Source: Phytoactinopolyspora limicola (lineage in GTDB: Bacteria; Actinomycetota; Actinomycetes; Jiangellales; Jiangellaceae). From it: a stretch of DNA of 64,000 nt. Within the stretch, counting starts at the first letter, position 1. Every line of letters begins with the position of its first letter. A program made the translations under genes and the position numbers. Positions 1 through 8,846 of this stretch are shown here, piece after piece. Under the pieces are notes generated by a model. The model did no database searches, was not told the DNA's origin, and worked only from the letters and a program-made list of their open reading frames with translations. The stretch covers positions 124,001 to 188,000 of the forward strand of contig NZ_JAAOEN010000003.1 of the NCBI RefSeq assembly GCF_011320225.1. The letters are read 5' to 3'.

Positions 1-131
1 AGGCTTACTGCACACGGCGCCTCGCCATAAGGACGCTTGTTACAGCCCCGCCACCATGACGACGGCCGGCCCCGCGGTGACGGTCATACACGTCCACAAA
101 TGGTGAGCAGAACGGCGCGGTGGGCACTATG

Positions 132-298
132 ACGATCAGATGCACGACTAGCCACCACAACGACTTTTCGGCATCTGATCCTTAGAGCGTCCGCATGGTG
201 GAGGCGATCAGGTGCAGCACACCGCGCCGCGCCCCGTCGTTCCGACACCTGATCGCCCCGGCAGAAACGATCAGGTGACAAAACGGAGATCAGGTGCG
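132..298. repeat. Array of GATCAGRTGC inverted-arm units (right end of a larger element)
   Basis: Three units are visible. Unit 132-181 has arms ACGATCAGATGC and GCATCTGATC around about 27 variable bases. Unit 204-256 has arms GCGATCAGGTGC and CACCTGATCGC. Unit 267-297 is a composite with two same-direction motifs joined by CAAAACGGA. The core CAAAACGGAGATCAGGTGC at 279-297 recurs at both ends of the element at 33995-34849, so this looks like the right end of a second copy cut by the window edge. It stops 8 bp from the fadB stop codon. Bases 1-131 hold no gene or motif I recognise. Confidence 0.75.
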
Positions 299-305
299 CA
301 AGGGG

Positions 306-2417
306 TTAGGGGGAGGGGAGGCTGGCGACTCCGGGCGGGAGGAAGCGGCGGCCGGTGGTCTTCTCGGCGACGCCGGACCGGTCGAGGTACGGAGTGATAC
401 CACCCAGGTGGAACGGGTAACCGGCGCCGAGGATCATACACAGGTCGATGTCTTGTGCCTCGGCGACGACCGACTCGTCCAACATGAGCCGGATCTCCTC
501 GGCCAGTGCGGTCAACACGCGTTCGCGTACGCCGTCGTCGGTCAGGGGGTCGTCGCCATGCTCAAGCAGCGCCGCGGTGTCGTCGTCGAGATATGGCTGG
601 CCCTCCTCATCCCATGACCAGACACCTGGTTTACCAGCCTCGACTAGCCGGCGCAGGTTGTCCGACACGGGGAACCGGTCGGGGAAGGCGGCGTTGAGCG
701 ATTCCAAGACGTGGAGCACGACGGCGGGCCCGACCAGCTGGAGCAGCGCGAACGGCGACATTGGCAGGCCGAGTTTCAGCAGCGCCCGATCGGCTACGTC
801 TAGCGGTGTACCTTGGTCGACCGCGGACAGGATCTCCGCGGTGAGCCGTAGCAGTAGCCGGTTGACCACAAACGCGGGTGCGTCCTTCACCAGGACGGCC
901 GACTTCTTGAGCGACTTCGCGGCGGCGAACGCCGTGGCCAATGTGGCGTCGTCGGTCTGTTCGCCGCGGATGATCTCCAGCAGAGGCAGCACCGCGACCG
1001 GGTTGAAGAAGTGGAACCCGACGAGACGGCCGGGCACCTTGAGGACCGATGCCATCTCGGTCACGGACAGCGACGAGGTGTTGGTGGCCAGTATGCACTC
1101 GGAAGAGACGATCGACTCGAGCTCACCGAGGACCTGCTTCTTGATGTCCATCTGCTCGAAGACGGCTTCGATGACGAAGTCGGCGTCGGCGAAGACCGAC
1201 TTGTCGGTGGAGCCGGTGACCAGGGCCTTTATGCGGTTGGCTTGGTCGGGGCCGATCCGGCGTTTGCTGAGGAGTTTGTCGACCTCGGCATGGACGTAGC
1301 CGACGCCGCGGTTCACGCGTTCGTCGTCGAGGTCGGTCATGACGACGGGGACCTCGAGCCGCCGCGCGAACAGCAGCGCCAGCTGGCTGGCCATCAGCCC
1401 GGCGCCGACGATTCCCACCTTGGCGACCGGCCGGGCGAGGTCCTTGTCGGGTGCGCCGGCCGGTCGCTTGGCACGACGCTGGACGAGGTCGAACGCGTAG
1501 AGCCCGGCCCGCAGTTCTTCACTCATGACGAGGTCGGCCAACGCTTGGTCTTCGGCGGCGTACCCTTCCTCCCGCGACGACGTGCGCGCAGCGGAGATCA
1601 GCTCCAGCGCCCGGTATGGAGCCGGCGCGGCGCCGTGCACCCTGGCGTCGGCGATGGCCCGGCCACGGGCTACCGCGGCCTCCCAGGCGGATTCGCTCCG
1701 GTCGATCGGCGCCCGCTCGACCGTAATGTCTCCACGGACCACCTTCGCGACCCAGGCCAGAGACTGCTCGATGAAGTCGGCCGCGTCGAGGGCAACGTCG
1801 GCGAGGCCCAGTTCGGCCAGCTTCGGCCCGTTGAGCATCCGGTTCTGGTTCAGGGGGTTCTCGACCATGACGGTGACCGCGGTGTCGGGACCGGCGATGT
1901 TGGGCACCTGCCAGGCCCCACCCCAGCCGGGGATCAGGCCGAGGAACACCTCGGGCAGGCCGAGCCCGTTGGCCGCCTTGCTGACCGTGCGGTAGGTACA
2001 GTTGAGGGCGATCTCCAGCCCGCCACCGAGGGCGAGGCCGTTGATCAGGCCGAAGGTGGGCACTGGGCCGTCGGCGAGTTTGCCGAAGACCTGGTGGCCT
2101 AGCCGGGCGACCTCGACCGCCTGGCCGTGGTCGGCGATCATCGCCATACCTTTGAGGTCGGCGCCGGCGGCCAGGATGAACGGTTTGCCGGTGATGGCGA
2201 CGGCGACGACGCCGGGTTCGGCGTAGGCCGTGTCGATGGCCCGCTCCAGGCCGCGCAGAGTGGTGGGTCCGAGGGTGTTGGGTTTCTTGTGGTCGAATCC
2301 GTTGTCGACGGTGATCAGTGCCGCCTTGCCGGCCCCGAGCGGCAGGTCGACGAAGGTGACGTGGGCGTGGCTGACGACCTCGTCGGGAAAGGTCGGGAAG
2401 GTGTCGGCGGTGGTCAT
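306..2417 (-). CDS. fadB: Fatty-acid oxidation complex alpha subunit (enoyl-CoA hydratase / 3-hydroxyacyl-CoA dehydrogenase)
   Basis: This 703-aa multifunctional beta-oxidation enzyme hydrates enoyl-CoA and oxidises 3-hydroxyacyl-CoA with NAD. The N-terminal crotonase domain (about 20-220) shows the oxyanion-hole GGGLE at 131-135 and a second candidate acid at E156 in LPEVFLG. The dehydrogenase Rossmann domain begins near 333 with GIVGAGLMASQLA, followed by NTSSLS near 446 and VGFHFFNP with the likely catalytic H469. A C-terminal helical dehydrogenase domain follows (about 510-690). Its start codon shares one base with the thiolase stop (TGATG), so the two genes are translationally coupled. 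The length fits the FadB/FadJ family. The 3' end lies next to the repeat array at 132-298. Confidence 0.93.
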   Translation of the reverse strand: MTTADTFPTFPDEVVSHAHVTFVDLPLGAGKAALITVDNGFDHKKPNTLGPTTLRGLERAIDTAYAEPGVVAVAITGKPFILAAGADLKGMAMIADHGQAVEVARLGHQVFGKLADGPVPTFGLINGLALGGGLEIALNCTYRTVSKAANGLGLPEVFLGLIPGWGGAWQVPNIAGPDTAVTVMVENPLNQNRMLNGPKLAELGLADVALDAADFIEQSLAWVAKVVRGDITVERAPIDRSESAWEAAVARGRAIADARVHGAAPAPYRALELISAARTSSREEGYAAEDQALADLVMSEELRAGLYAFDLVQRRAKRPAGAPDKDLARPVAKVGIVGAGLMASQLALLFARRLEVPVVMTDLDDERVNRGVGYVHAEVDKLLSKRRIGPDQANRIKALVTGSTDKSVFADADFVIEAVFEQMDIKKQVLGELESIVSSECILATNTSSLSVTEMASVLKVPGRLVGFHFFNPVAVLPLLEIIRGEQTDDATLATAFAAAKSLKKSAVLVKDAPAFVVNRLLLRLTAEILSAVDQGTPLDVADRALLKLGLPMSPFALLQLVGPAVVLHVLESLNAAFPDRFPVSDNLRRLVEAGKPGVWSWDEEGQPYLDDDTAALLEHGDDPLTDDGVRERVLTALAEEIRLMLDESVVAEAQDIDLCMILGAGYPFHLGGITPYLDRSGVAEKTTGRRFLPPGVASLPSP

Positions 2418-3667
2418 CAGGCTGCGGCCTCCTGATCGTCAGCGGGGCGGTCGGTGTCCTGCTGGGCGGCGGGGGAGTAGTGCGGGTTCTCCCAGACGAC
2501 GGTGCCGCCCATGCCGAGCCCGATGCACAGTGTGGTGATGCCGTACTGGACGTCGGGGTGGTCCTCGAACTGCCGGGCGAGGTGGTTCATGAGACGTACA
2601 CCCGACGACGCCAGTGGGTGGCCCACGGCGATGGCGCCGCCGTAACCGTTGACGCGGGGGTCGTCGTCGGCGATGCCGAAGTGGTCGAGGAACGCCAGCA
2701 CCTGGACGGCGAACGCCTCGTTGATCTCGATGAGGCCGATGTCGTCGATGGTCAGGCCGGCCTGTTGGAGCGCCCGCTCGGTGGCGGAGATGGGGCCGAC
2801 GCCCATCATTTCCGGCTCGACTCCGGTGAACGCGTACGCCCGCAGGAGCATCTTGGGGGTCAGTCCGAGTTCGGCGGCCGTGGTGGTGTCGGTGAGTAGG
2901 GCTGCGGTGGCGCCGTCGTTGAGGCCGGCGGCGTTGCCCGCGGTGACCCGGCCGTGGGGGCGGAACGGCGTGCGCAGCCCGGCGAGACCTTCGACGGTGG
3001 TGTCCGGCCGGGGTGGTTCGTCAGCGGTGGCCAGCCCCCATCCGGACTCGGTGCTGCGGGTGGCGACCGGTACGAGGTCGGGTTGGATCTTGCCGTCGGC
3101 GTAAGCCTTGGCGAGCTTCGCCTGACTGGCCGCGGCGTAGGTGTCGGCGCGCTCCCGGGTGAGGTGCGGGAACCGGTCGTGCAGGTTCTCCGCGGTGTTG
3201 CCCATGACGAGGGCGGACGGGTCGACGAGCCGTTCGGACAAGAACCGGGGGTTGGGGTCGATGCCTTCACCCATCGGGTGCCGGCCCATGTGCTCGACTC
3301 CGCCGGCGATCACCGCGTCGTAGGCGCCGAAGGCGATCCCGCTGGCAGCGGTGGTGACGGCGGTCATCGCGCCGGCGCACATGCGGTCGATGGCGAAACC
3401 CGGGACGGAACGCGGCAGTCCGGCCAGCAGTGCCGCGGTGCGGCCGATGGTGAGCCCTTGGTCGCCGGTCTGGGTGGTGGCGGCGATGCCGACCTCGCCG
3501 ATACGTTCCGGAGGCAGCGACGGGTTGCGCCGCAACAACTCGCGAATGCAGTTGACGACGAGGTCGTCCGCGCGTGTCTCGGCGTACATACCGCCCGCCT
3601 TGCCGAACGGCGTACGCACGCCGTCGATGAACGCGACATCTCGAAGTTGCCTGGTAGACGGGGACAC
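2417..3667 (-). CDS. fadA: Acetyl-CoA acyltransferase (thiolase), beta subunit of the fatty-acid oxidation complex
   Basis: This 416-aa thiolase cleaves 3-ketoacyl-CoA as the last beta-oxidation step. The nucleophilic cysteine is in DRMCAGAM (about residue 97), and the C-terminal active-site motifs GHPLASSG and CIGLGMGG are intact. I chose the GTG at 3667 because AGGAGGG lies 4 bases upstream. The longer ATG at 3682 would put that ribosome site inside the gene. The gene is first of a two-gene operon with fadB. A palindromic operator overlapping a likely promoter lies about 110 bp upstream. The family assignment is firm; the chain-length preference is unknown. Confidence 0.92.
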   Translation of the reverse strand: MSPSTRQLRDVAFIDGVRTPFGKAGGMYAETRADDLVVNCIRELLRRNPSLPPERIGEVGIAATTQTGDQGLTIGRTAALLAGLPRSVPGFAIDRMCAGAMTAVTTAASGIAFGAYDAVIAGGVEHMGRHPMGEGIDPNPRFLSERLVDPSALVMGNTAENLHDRFPHLTRERADTYAAASQAKLAKAYADGKIQPDLVPVATRSTESGWGLATADEPPRPDTTVEGLAGLRTPFRPHGRVTAGNAAGLNDGATAALLTDTTTAAELGLTPKMLLRAYAFTGVEPEMMGVGPISATERALQQAGLTIDDIGLIEINEAFAVQVLAFLDHFGIADDDPRVNGYGGAIAVGHPLASSGVRLMNHLARQFEDHPDVQYGITTLCIGLGMGGTVVWENPHYSPAAQQDTDRPADDQEAAA

Positions 3668-3776
3668 GAAACCCTCCTGCATGGGCGGACGGCGATGGCC
3701 GCGGGCGCCATCGGCACGGGAACGATGTGTCTCGTGGACATTACCCCGCGGCCGGATTGGCACCTGCTCTGACGCC

Positions 3777-3793
3777 ATATTACTCACGAGTAA
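3777..3793 (-). promoter_or_regulatory. Candidate fadAB promoter/operator
   Basis: Read on the minus strand, TAATAT forms a good -10 element, with TGGCGA 17 bases upstream as a weak -35. A perfect inverted repeat TTACTC-N2-GAGTAA (3780-3793) overlaps the spacer and -10. This suggests repression by a dimeric regulator, for example of the TetR type common for fatty-acid genes. No regulator gene lies next to it. Confidence 0.5.
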
Positions 3794-3837
3794 CAATACT
3801 CGCCATCCCGCCCCGCGTGTCGAGCTCGACGCGCCGG

Positions 3838-4545
3838 TCAGGTACAGGACAACACGTTCTTGAGCGCCTCCCGGCGGGACAACGGGGAGAGTTGATCATG
3901 GTGGATGGAGACGAACGTCCGCACCCACGCGGGGTCGAGCTTGGCGTGCTGGCGTAGCGCCCAGCCGATGCCCTTGCGGAGAAAGAAGTCCTGATCGTCG
4001 AGGTTGGCTAGCACACATTCCCGTAGGAGCTCGATGTCGATCTCCTCGCCCGAACCCACCTGACAGATCACCGCCGTGCGGCGGCGCCAGCGGTCGGGAT
4101 CACGCGACCAGGCCCGGATGACCGGCGCGGTCGCCTGCGGATGAGCCCGCAGCACCCGGCCCACCAGGTGGATGGCGACGTCGTCCACGTGATCCCACCA
4201 CGCGCCGGTGACGATCAGATGATCGTAAAGGGGGAGTGACGTGGGGTCGCTGGCCCATTCGGTGTAGGCGCGCGCCTGGGCAACATCAGTAGCGGCATAA
4301 CGCTCCTCGCGGTACTTCGCGCCGTCCCACAGATCGCGGACGGCCGCCTCCCAGGAGCGGTGGTCGGGCAGGGTGTGCGCCCGCAGTACCGGCCGCAACG
4401 CGCGAGCCCGGGTCGGCTTCTGCACCCCGAGGAACGGCATCTGCGACTTCATGTAGGCCCGCATCGGCTCTGCTTTGTCCGGGTCAGCGGCAGCCCGGAG
4501 CGCAGCTCGGATCTCGGCGACCAGCCGACCGTCGTCACGGCTCAC
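3838..4545 (-). CDS. DNA alkylation repair protein (AlkD-like HEAT-repeat glycosylase)
   Basis: This 235-aa helical-repeat protein resembles AlkD enzymes, which excise N3- and N7-alkylated purines. The middle carries typical family segments: YREERYAATDVA, a tryptophan-rich TGAWWDHVDDVA, and LRKGIGWALRQHAK near the C terminus. The GTG at 4545 is preferred because AAGGTGG sits 5 bases upstream; reading further upstream would add sequence with no family character. It is a single gene between the fad operon and the ABC importer, transcribed in the same direction. The family is clear and the substrate is inferred. Confidence 0.85.
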   Translation of the reverse strand: MSRDDGRLVAEIRAALRAAADPDKAEPMRAYMKSQMPFLGVQKPTRARALRPVLRAHTLPDHRSWEAAVRDLWDGAKYREERYAATDVAQARAYTEWASDPTSLPLYDHLIVTGAWWDHVDDVAIHLVGRVLRAHPQATAPVIRAWSRDPDRWRRRTAVICQVGSGEEIDIELLRECVLANLDDQDFFLRKGIGWALRQHAKLDPAWVRTFVSIHHDQLSPLSRREALKNVLSCT

Positions 4546-4646
4546 GGCGACCACCTTAGAGCCTGGTCCCCGGAGTCGGCGCCGGGGTGGCCACGACGTG
4601 GACACCCCGCACCAACCCCGGGCTCGGCCCCAGGCGTCGGAAGGCG

Positions 4647-6131
4647 TCAGCCGGCCACTGGCCGCATCCGGCCCCAGTGCCACCACGGCACGGTGTAGTC
4701 GAGTTGGTCGGCCCAGCCGAAGAAGTCTTTGCTGCGCGGGTAGTACATGCCGTACCAGAAGAGGGGGACCCACTCGGTGTCGCGGGCCCAGACCGCCTGC
4801 AACCGTCGGTAGTGTTCGCCTCGTTCGGTCAGCGTGGTGGCCTCCCGGGCGGCCTGGTAGGCGGCGTCGACGTCGGGGTTGCGGTGCCCACCCATGTTGT
4901 TCCGCCCGGTCGACGAGTACTTCGTCGCCGTGATCTCGGGGTCCGGCGCCATCGAGCCGCCGACGATGATCAGGTCGAACTTGCGGTCGCGGCGGACCCG
5001 CTCGGCCCAATCCACCGACGGCAGACCGTCGAAGGTGACCTGGAAGCCCACAGCACCGAGCTGCCGGGCGACGATCTCAGCCAACGGGCGGTGGCCGTGG
5101 AACATGTCCATGTAGTACATCCGGAGCGGGCCGCGCCGGCCGGCGGCGTCGGCGGTCAGCCCCGCCTCGTCGAAGAGCCGCATCGCCTGCTCGACGTCGT
5201 GCCCCGGCGCCCTCGCCTCGGGATTGAACGCCCACTCGGAGGTGGCGAGCAGGTAGTGGTCCCACGCCTGGGAGACCCCGGGGTCGCCCAAAGCGGCGAT
5301 GTCGGCGCGGTTGATGGCGTGGGCGATGGCCCGCCGGGCCCGTCCGTCCTGCCACCGGGGTTGGGTGTGGTTGAAGTCGAGCAGGGCCATCCCGGGCCCC
5401 TCGCGGGTGAAGAGCTCGACGTCGGTGCCGTCCAGCAGGTGCAGCCGGTCTCTGGTGAGCGTGTCTTGTGGAACGATGTGTGCCTCGCCGCGGGTGACCA
5501 TCCGGACACATTCGTCGCGGTCGGGGACGATTTTGAGGATGAGCCGGTCGATCTGTGGCCGTGGCCCCCAGTGGTTCTTGACCGCTTCCATGATGACGTG
5601 TTCGCCCGGCACCCACTCGGCCAGCCGGAACGGGCCGGAACCCACCGGGGCGAGGTTGTGCGGATTGGTCGCCCAGTCCGTTCCTTCGTACAGATGCCGC
5701 GGCAGAATGTGCGCGAAGATGAAGTTGCCGAGCAGGACCAGGAAGCCGGAGTTCGGCGAGCTCAGGTGGTAGTCCACCGTGTGGTCGTCCACCGCGACGA
5801 TCCGCTCGACGTCGGTCAGGAACATGGCCCCCTGATAACCCATCTCTTTGGCATGGCTGTGGGTGTAGACGACGTCGTGTGCGGTGAGGGGTTCGCCGTC
5901 CTGCCAGCGGGCGGCCTTGTTCAGGTGGAAACGCCAGCGGCGGGCGCCGTCCAGGCATTCCCAGTGGGTCGCCAGGTCCGGGTGTGCATTGATGTCGTAC
6001 CACTCGTTGAGGATGACGCGGTTGTAGATGTTGTTGCAGGCCAGGTAGCCGGCGCTGCCGGTGGTGTTGCGGTAGACGTCGTTGAACTCGACGGCGTCAT
6101 GCGGGGTCGCGACGATGAAGTCGACAGTCAA
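4647..6131 (-). CDS. ABC transporter substrate-binding protein, family 5, without export signal (copy 1)
   Basis: This 494-aa extracellular solute-binding protein of the peptide/nickel (SBP_bac_5) family is the last gene of the importer cluster, 31 bp after the oppF-like ATPase. The body is full length, with RRWRFHLNKAARWQDGEPLT and SPNSGFLVLLGNFIFAHILP typical of the fold. The chain begins directly with TVDFIVATPHDAVEF. There is no hydrophobic signal segment, twin arginine or lipobox. The start is TTG with AAGGAG about 7 bases upstream, and no upstream extension adds a signal. It is a close paralogue of the gene at 9850-11343, with long near-identical DNA stretches. The substrate is unknown, and it may act in the cytoplasm. 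Confidence 0.85.
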   Translation of the reverse strand: MTVDFIVATPHDAVEFNDVYRNTTGSAGYLACNNIYNRVILNEWYDINAHPDLATHWECLDGARRWRFHLNKAARWQDGEPLTAHDVVYTHSHAKEMGYQGAMFLTDVERIVAVDDHTVDYHLSSPNSGFLVLLGNFIFAHILPRHLYEGTDWATNPHNLAPVGSGPFRLAEWVPGEHVIMEAVKNHWGPRPQIDRLILKIVPDRDECVRMVTRGEAHIVPQDTLTRDRLHLLDGTDVELFTREGPGMALLDFNHTQPRWQDGRARRAIAHAINRADIAALGDPGVSQAWDHYLLATSEWAFNPEARAPGHDVEQAMRLFDEAGLTADAAGRRGPLRMYYMDMFHGHRPLAEIVARQLGAVGFQVTFDGLPSVDWAERVRRDRKFDLIIVGGSMAPDPEITATKYSSTGRNNMGGHRNPDVDAAYQAAREATTLTERGEHYRRLQAVWARDTEWVPLFWYGMYYPRSKDFFGWADQLDYTVPWWHWGRMRPVAG

Positions 6132-6162
6132 CGTGGTTCTCTCCTTGAGTGACTAGCGCCGG

Positions 6163-7050
6163 TCAGAGGATCTCGCCGACCGGGCACGGGGCAGGCCGGC
6201 TATCGTCGGTCGGCCAGGCGCGGGTGAGTGTGCGTGGTTTGGCCCGCTCGGCCCGCGGATCGGGAATCGGAACCGCGGACAGCAGTTCCTGGGTGTACGG
6301 GTGGTGCGGGGAGCCGATGACCTGACTGGTGGTGCCAAGCTCGACCATCTGGCCGCCGAACATGACACCCACCCGATGCGACAGGTCGGCGACGACGGCG
6401 AGGTCGTGCGCCACGAACAGGTACGACACCGACCGCTGCTCCTGGAGGTCGCGAAGCAGACCCAGAATCTCCGCCTGAACGGACACGTCCAGCGCCGACA
6501 CCGGTTCGTCGAGCACGATGAGCCGGGGGTCCAGAGCCAGCGCCCGGGCGATGGCGATCCGCTGCCGCTGCCCGCCGGAGAACTCGTGCGGGAATCGGTC
6601 CATACTCGCCGCGGGGAGCCGGACCTGGTCCAACAGCTCGACGAGTCGGCTGGTCGGCATCGGTACTCGTTGGATGCGGGCCGGTTCGCTGATGACGTCG
6701 GCGACGGTCATCCGCGGGTCGAGTGAGGTGTACGGATCCTGGAAGACCACCGACATGTGGGTCCGGAACCGGCGGGCGTCCGCGCCACGGAGCTGGCTCA
6801 GGTCGGTGCCGGAGAACCGCACGTGACCGGCCGTGGGCCGTTCCAGTCCGAGGATGGAACGGAGCAGCGTCGTCTTGCCCGAACCAGATTCGCCGACCAC
6901 GCCCAGGGTCTCCCGCTCGGCGAGCTCGAAGGACACCCCACACAACGCGTGCACCACGCCGGCCCCGCGTCGCCGGGCCCGCCGGCTCGGCTTGAAGTGG
7001 GTGGCCAGCCCGGACACGGCCAGTACGGCCTCGGTGGATGTGGTGGTCAC
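6163..7050 (-). CDS. Oligopeptide/dipeptide ABC transporter ATP-binding protein (OppF/DppF-like)
   Basis: This 295-aa ATPase has Walker A GESGSGKT, Q-loop VVFQDPYTSLDPRM, signature FSGGQRQR and Walker B LIVLDEP, followed by the H-loop in VAHDLAVV. The C terminus has the short oligopeptide-ABC extension (HPYTQELLSAVP) that marks the peptide-importer subclass. It overlaps the end of the upstream permease-ATPase fusion by 4 bp. It should pair with the ATPase half of that fusion to make the nucleotide-binding dimer of the importer. Confidence 0.92.
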   Translation of the reverse strand: MTTTSTEAVLAVSGLATHFKPSRRARRRGAGVVHALCGVSFELAERETLGVVGESGSGKTTLLRSILGLERPTAGHVRFSGTDLSQLRGADARRFRTHMSVVFQDPYTSLDPRMTVADVISEPARIQRVPMPTSRLVELLDQVRLPAASMDRFPHEFSGGQRQRIAIARALALDPRLIVLDEPVSALDVSVQAEILGLLRDLQEQRSVSYLFVAHDLAVVADLSHRVGVMFGGQMVELGTTSQVIGSPHHPYTQELLSAVPIPDPRAERAKPRTLTRAWPTDDSRPAPCPVGEIL

Positions 7051-8846
7051 GGGCGCCTCCCGTCGGATCCGAGGTGGGGGGCGAGCGCGAGCAGCTTCCG
7101 GGTGTATTCGTGTTGTGGTGCGTCGAACATGCTGAACACGTCGGCTTCTTCGACGACGACGCCCGCCCGCATGACCGCGACCCGGTCGGCGATCCCGGCC
7201 ACGAGGGCGAGGTCATGGGTGATGAACAACATCGCGGCGCCGGTGCGTTCGCGGGCGATCGCCAGCGTCGCCATCACCTGCGCCTGGACGGTGACGTCGA
7301 GTGCGGTGGTGGGCTCGTCGGCGATGATCAGGTCGGGGTCGTGGATCATGGCCAGCGCGATCGCCATCCGCTGCCGCATCCCTCCGGACAACTGGTGCGG
7401 ATAGTGGGTCAACACACTTCGCGGATCCTTGATGGCGACGCTGTCGAGCAGCTCGACGGCCCGGTCGGTGGCCGACCGGCCGCTCAGCCCGGCCAGCCGC
7501 ATCGAATCCGCGAACTGGGCACCGATGGTGAGCGCCGGATTGAGCGAGGTGGACGGATCTTGCAGGATCATCGCGATCCGCCGGCCCCGGTACCGCCGCC
7601 ACCGCTCGAAGCTCAGATCGGTCATCTCGTCGCCGTCGAACCGGATGGAACCGGTGCAGAGCGCGGCTGGCGGGACCAGACCCACCAATGACAGGGCCGT
7701 CATACTTTTCCCTGAGCCGGACTCGCCGACCAGCGCGACGACTTCCCCGCGGCGAATGGAGAGGTCGAGATCGTGTACCGCGGGCTGCCCGGCGAAATCG
7801 ACCGTCAACCCGGCGATGTCGACGAGGGTGTCGGGACGCTGCGGACCGCTCGAGCCGGCGGGGCGGGTCCGGGCAGCCGACGCGGTGGCGGCCGCCCGCG
7901 CTCGCCGTACCGCGCGGCTGGGTGTGGTCAACGGGTTCACCGGCGACGACTTGGGGTTGAACGCGTCGCGCAGACCCTCGCCGGCGTAGTTGACCGACAA
8001 CACGATCAGGATGATCAGCAGACCGGGGAAGTAGAACAGCCAGGGCCGGGTCAACACCGCCGATTGTGCGTCGGCCACGAGCAACCCCAGCGACGTGTCC
8101 GGGGGTTGCACACCGAAGCCGAGGAACGACAGTCCGCTTTCGGCGAGGATCGCGGTTCCGAACATCAGCGTTGCCGCGACGATGATGTGATCGGCGACGT
8201 TCGGCACCAGATGGCGGAACATGATCCGCAGATGCCCGGCGCCCATCACCCGGGCGGCGTCGATGTACGGCAACTCGCGCAGGCTGAGCACTACCCCGCG
8301 GACCAACCGCGAGACCGACGTCCACATCAGTGCACCGAGCACCAGCGCCAGCGCGCTCCACGACACCCCGCCCGCCGATACCACGGAGCCGAGGAAAGCC
8401 GCGATCGCGATGGTCGGCAGCGTGAGGGTGAGGTCGACCAGGCGCATGACCGTGGCGTCGACATACCGGCCGAAGTAGCCGGCCACCACCCCGAGGACCA
8501 CGCCGATGAAACAGGCGACCACCGTCACCGAGAACGCGATCAGCAGTGATTGCTGCAACCCGCGCAGGATCTGCGCCAACAGGTCGCGGCCGAGTGTGTC
8601 GGTGCCCATCGGGTGGGCCGGCGACGGCGGCTGGGACAGATCCGGGGTGATCTCGCCGTAGTCGTAGGGCCAGAACCTGGGGGCGACGACGGCGACGAGC
8701 ACCAGCAGCAGGAGGACGGTCAGCCCGGCGACCCCTAACCGGTGGCGGCGGAATCGGCGAAGGACATAAGCGGCGCGGCGGGTCCGTGGCGGACCCGGAG
8801 CCGTCGGGGCGGACACCATTCCAGGTCCGAGGTCGTTAGTCGCCAT
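7047..8846 (-). CDS. Fused ABC permease-ATPase (OppC + OppD)
   Basis: This 599-aa protein joins two importer subunits. Residues 1-300 form an OppC-type permease with an N-terminal membrane helix near 38-55, further helices and the EAA-type loop LPYIDAARVMGAGHLRIMFRH. A linker rich in Ala, Arg and Pro (about 300-340) leads to an OppD-type ATPase with Walker A GESGSGKS (374-381), Q-loop ILQDPSTSLNP, signature LSGGM (486-490), Walker B LIIADE and H-loop H545. Such fusions occur in actinobacterial peptide importers. The gene overlaps oppB by 11 bp and oppF by 4 bp, so it is tightly coupled. Confidence 0.93.
   Translation of the reverse strand: MATNDLGPGMVSAPTAPGPPRTRRAAYVLRRFRRHRLGVAGLTVLLLLVLVAVVAPRFWPYDYGEITPDLSQPPSPAHPMGTDTLGRDLLAQILRGLQQSLLIAFSVTVVACFIGVVLGVVAGYFGRYVDATVMRLVDLTLTLPTIAIAAFLGSVVSAGGVSWSALALVLGALMWTSVSRLVRGVVLSLRELPYIDAARVMGAGHLRIMFRHLVPNVADHIIVAATLMFGTAILAESGLSFLGFGVQPPDTSLGLLVADAQSAVLTRPWLFYFPGLLIILIVLSVNYAGEGLRDAFNPKSSPVNPLTTPSRAVRRARAAATASAARTRPAGSSGPQRPDTLVDIAGLTVDFAGQPAVHDLDLSIRRGEVVALVGESGSGKSMTALSLVGLVPPAALCTGSIRFDGDEMTDLSFERWRRYRGRRIAMILQDPSTSLNPALTIGAQFADSMRLAGLSGRSATDRAVELLDSVAIKDPRSVLTHYPHQLSGGMRQRMAIALAMIHDPDLIIADEPTTALDVTVQAQVMATLAIARERTGAAMLFITHDLALVAGIADRVAVMRAGVVVEEADVFSMFDAPQHEYTRKLLALAPHLGSDGRRP

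Noticed and set aside
132-298. CRISPR array
   Set aside because: The arms are short, alternate in orientation and are irregularly spaced, and no cas gene is in the window.
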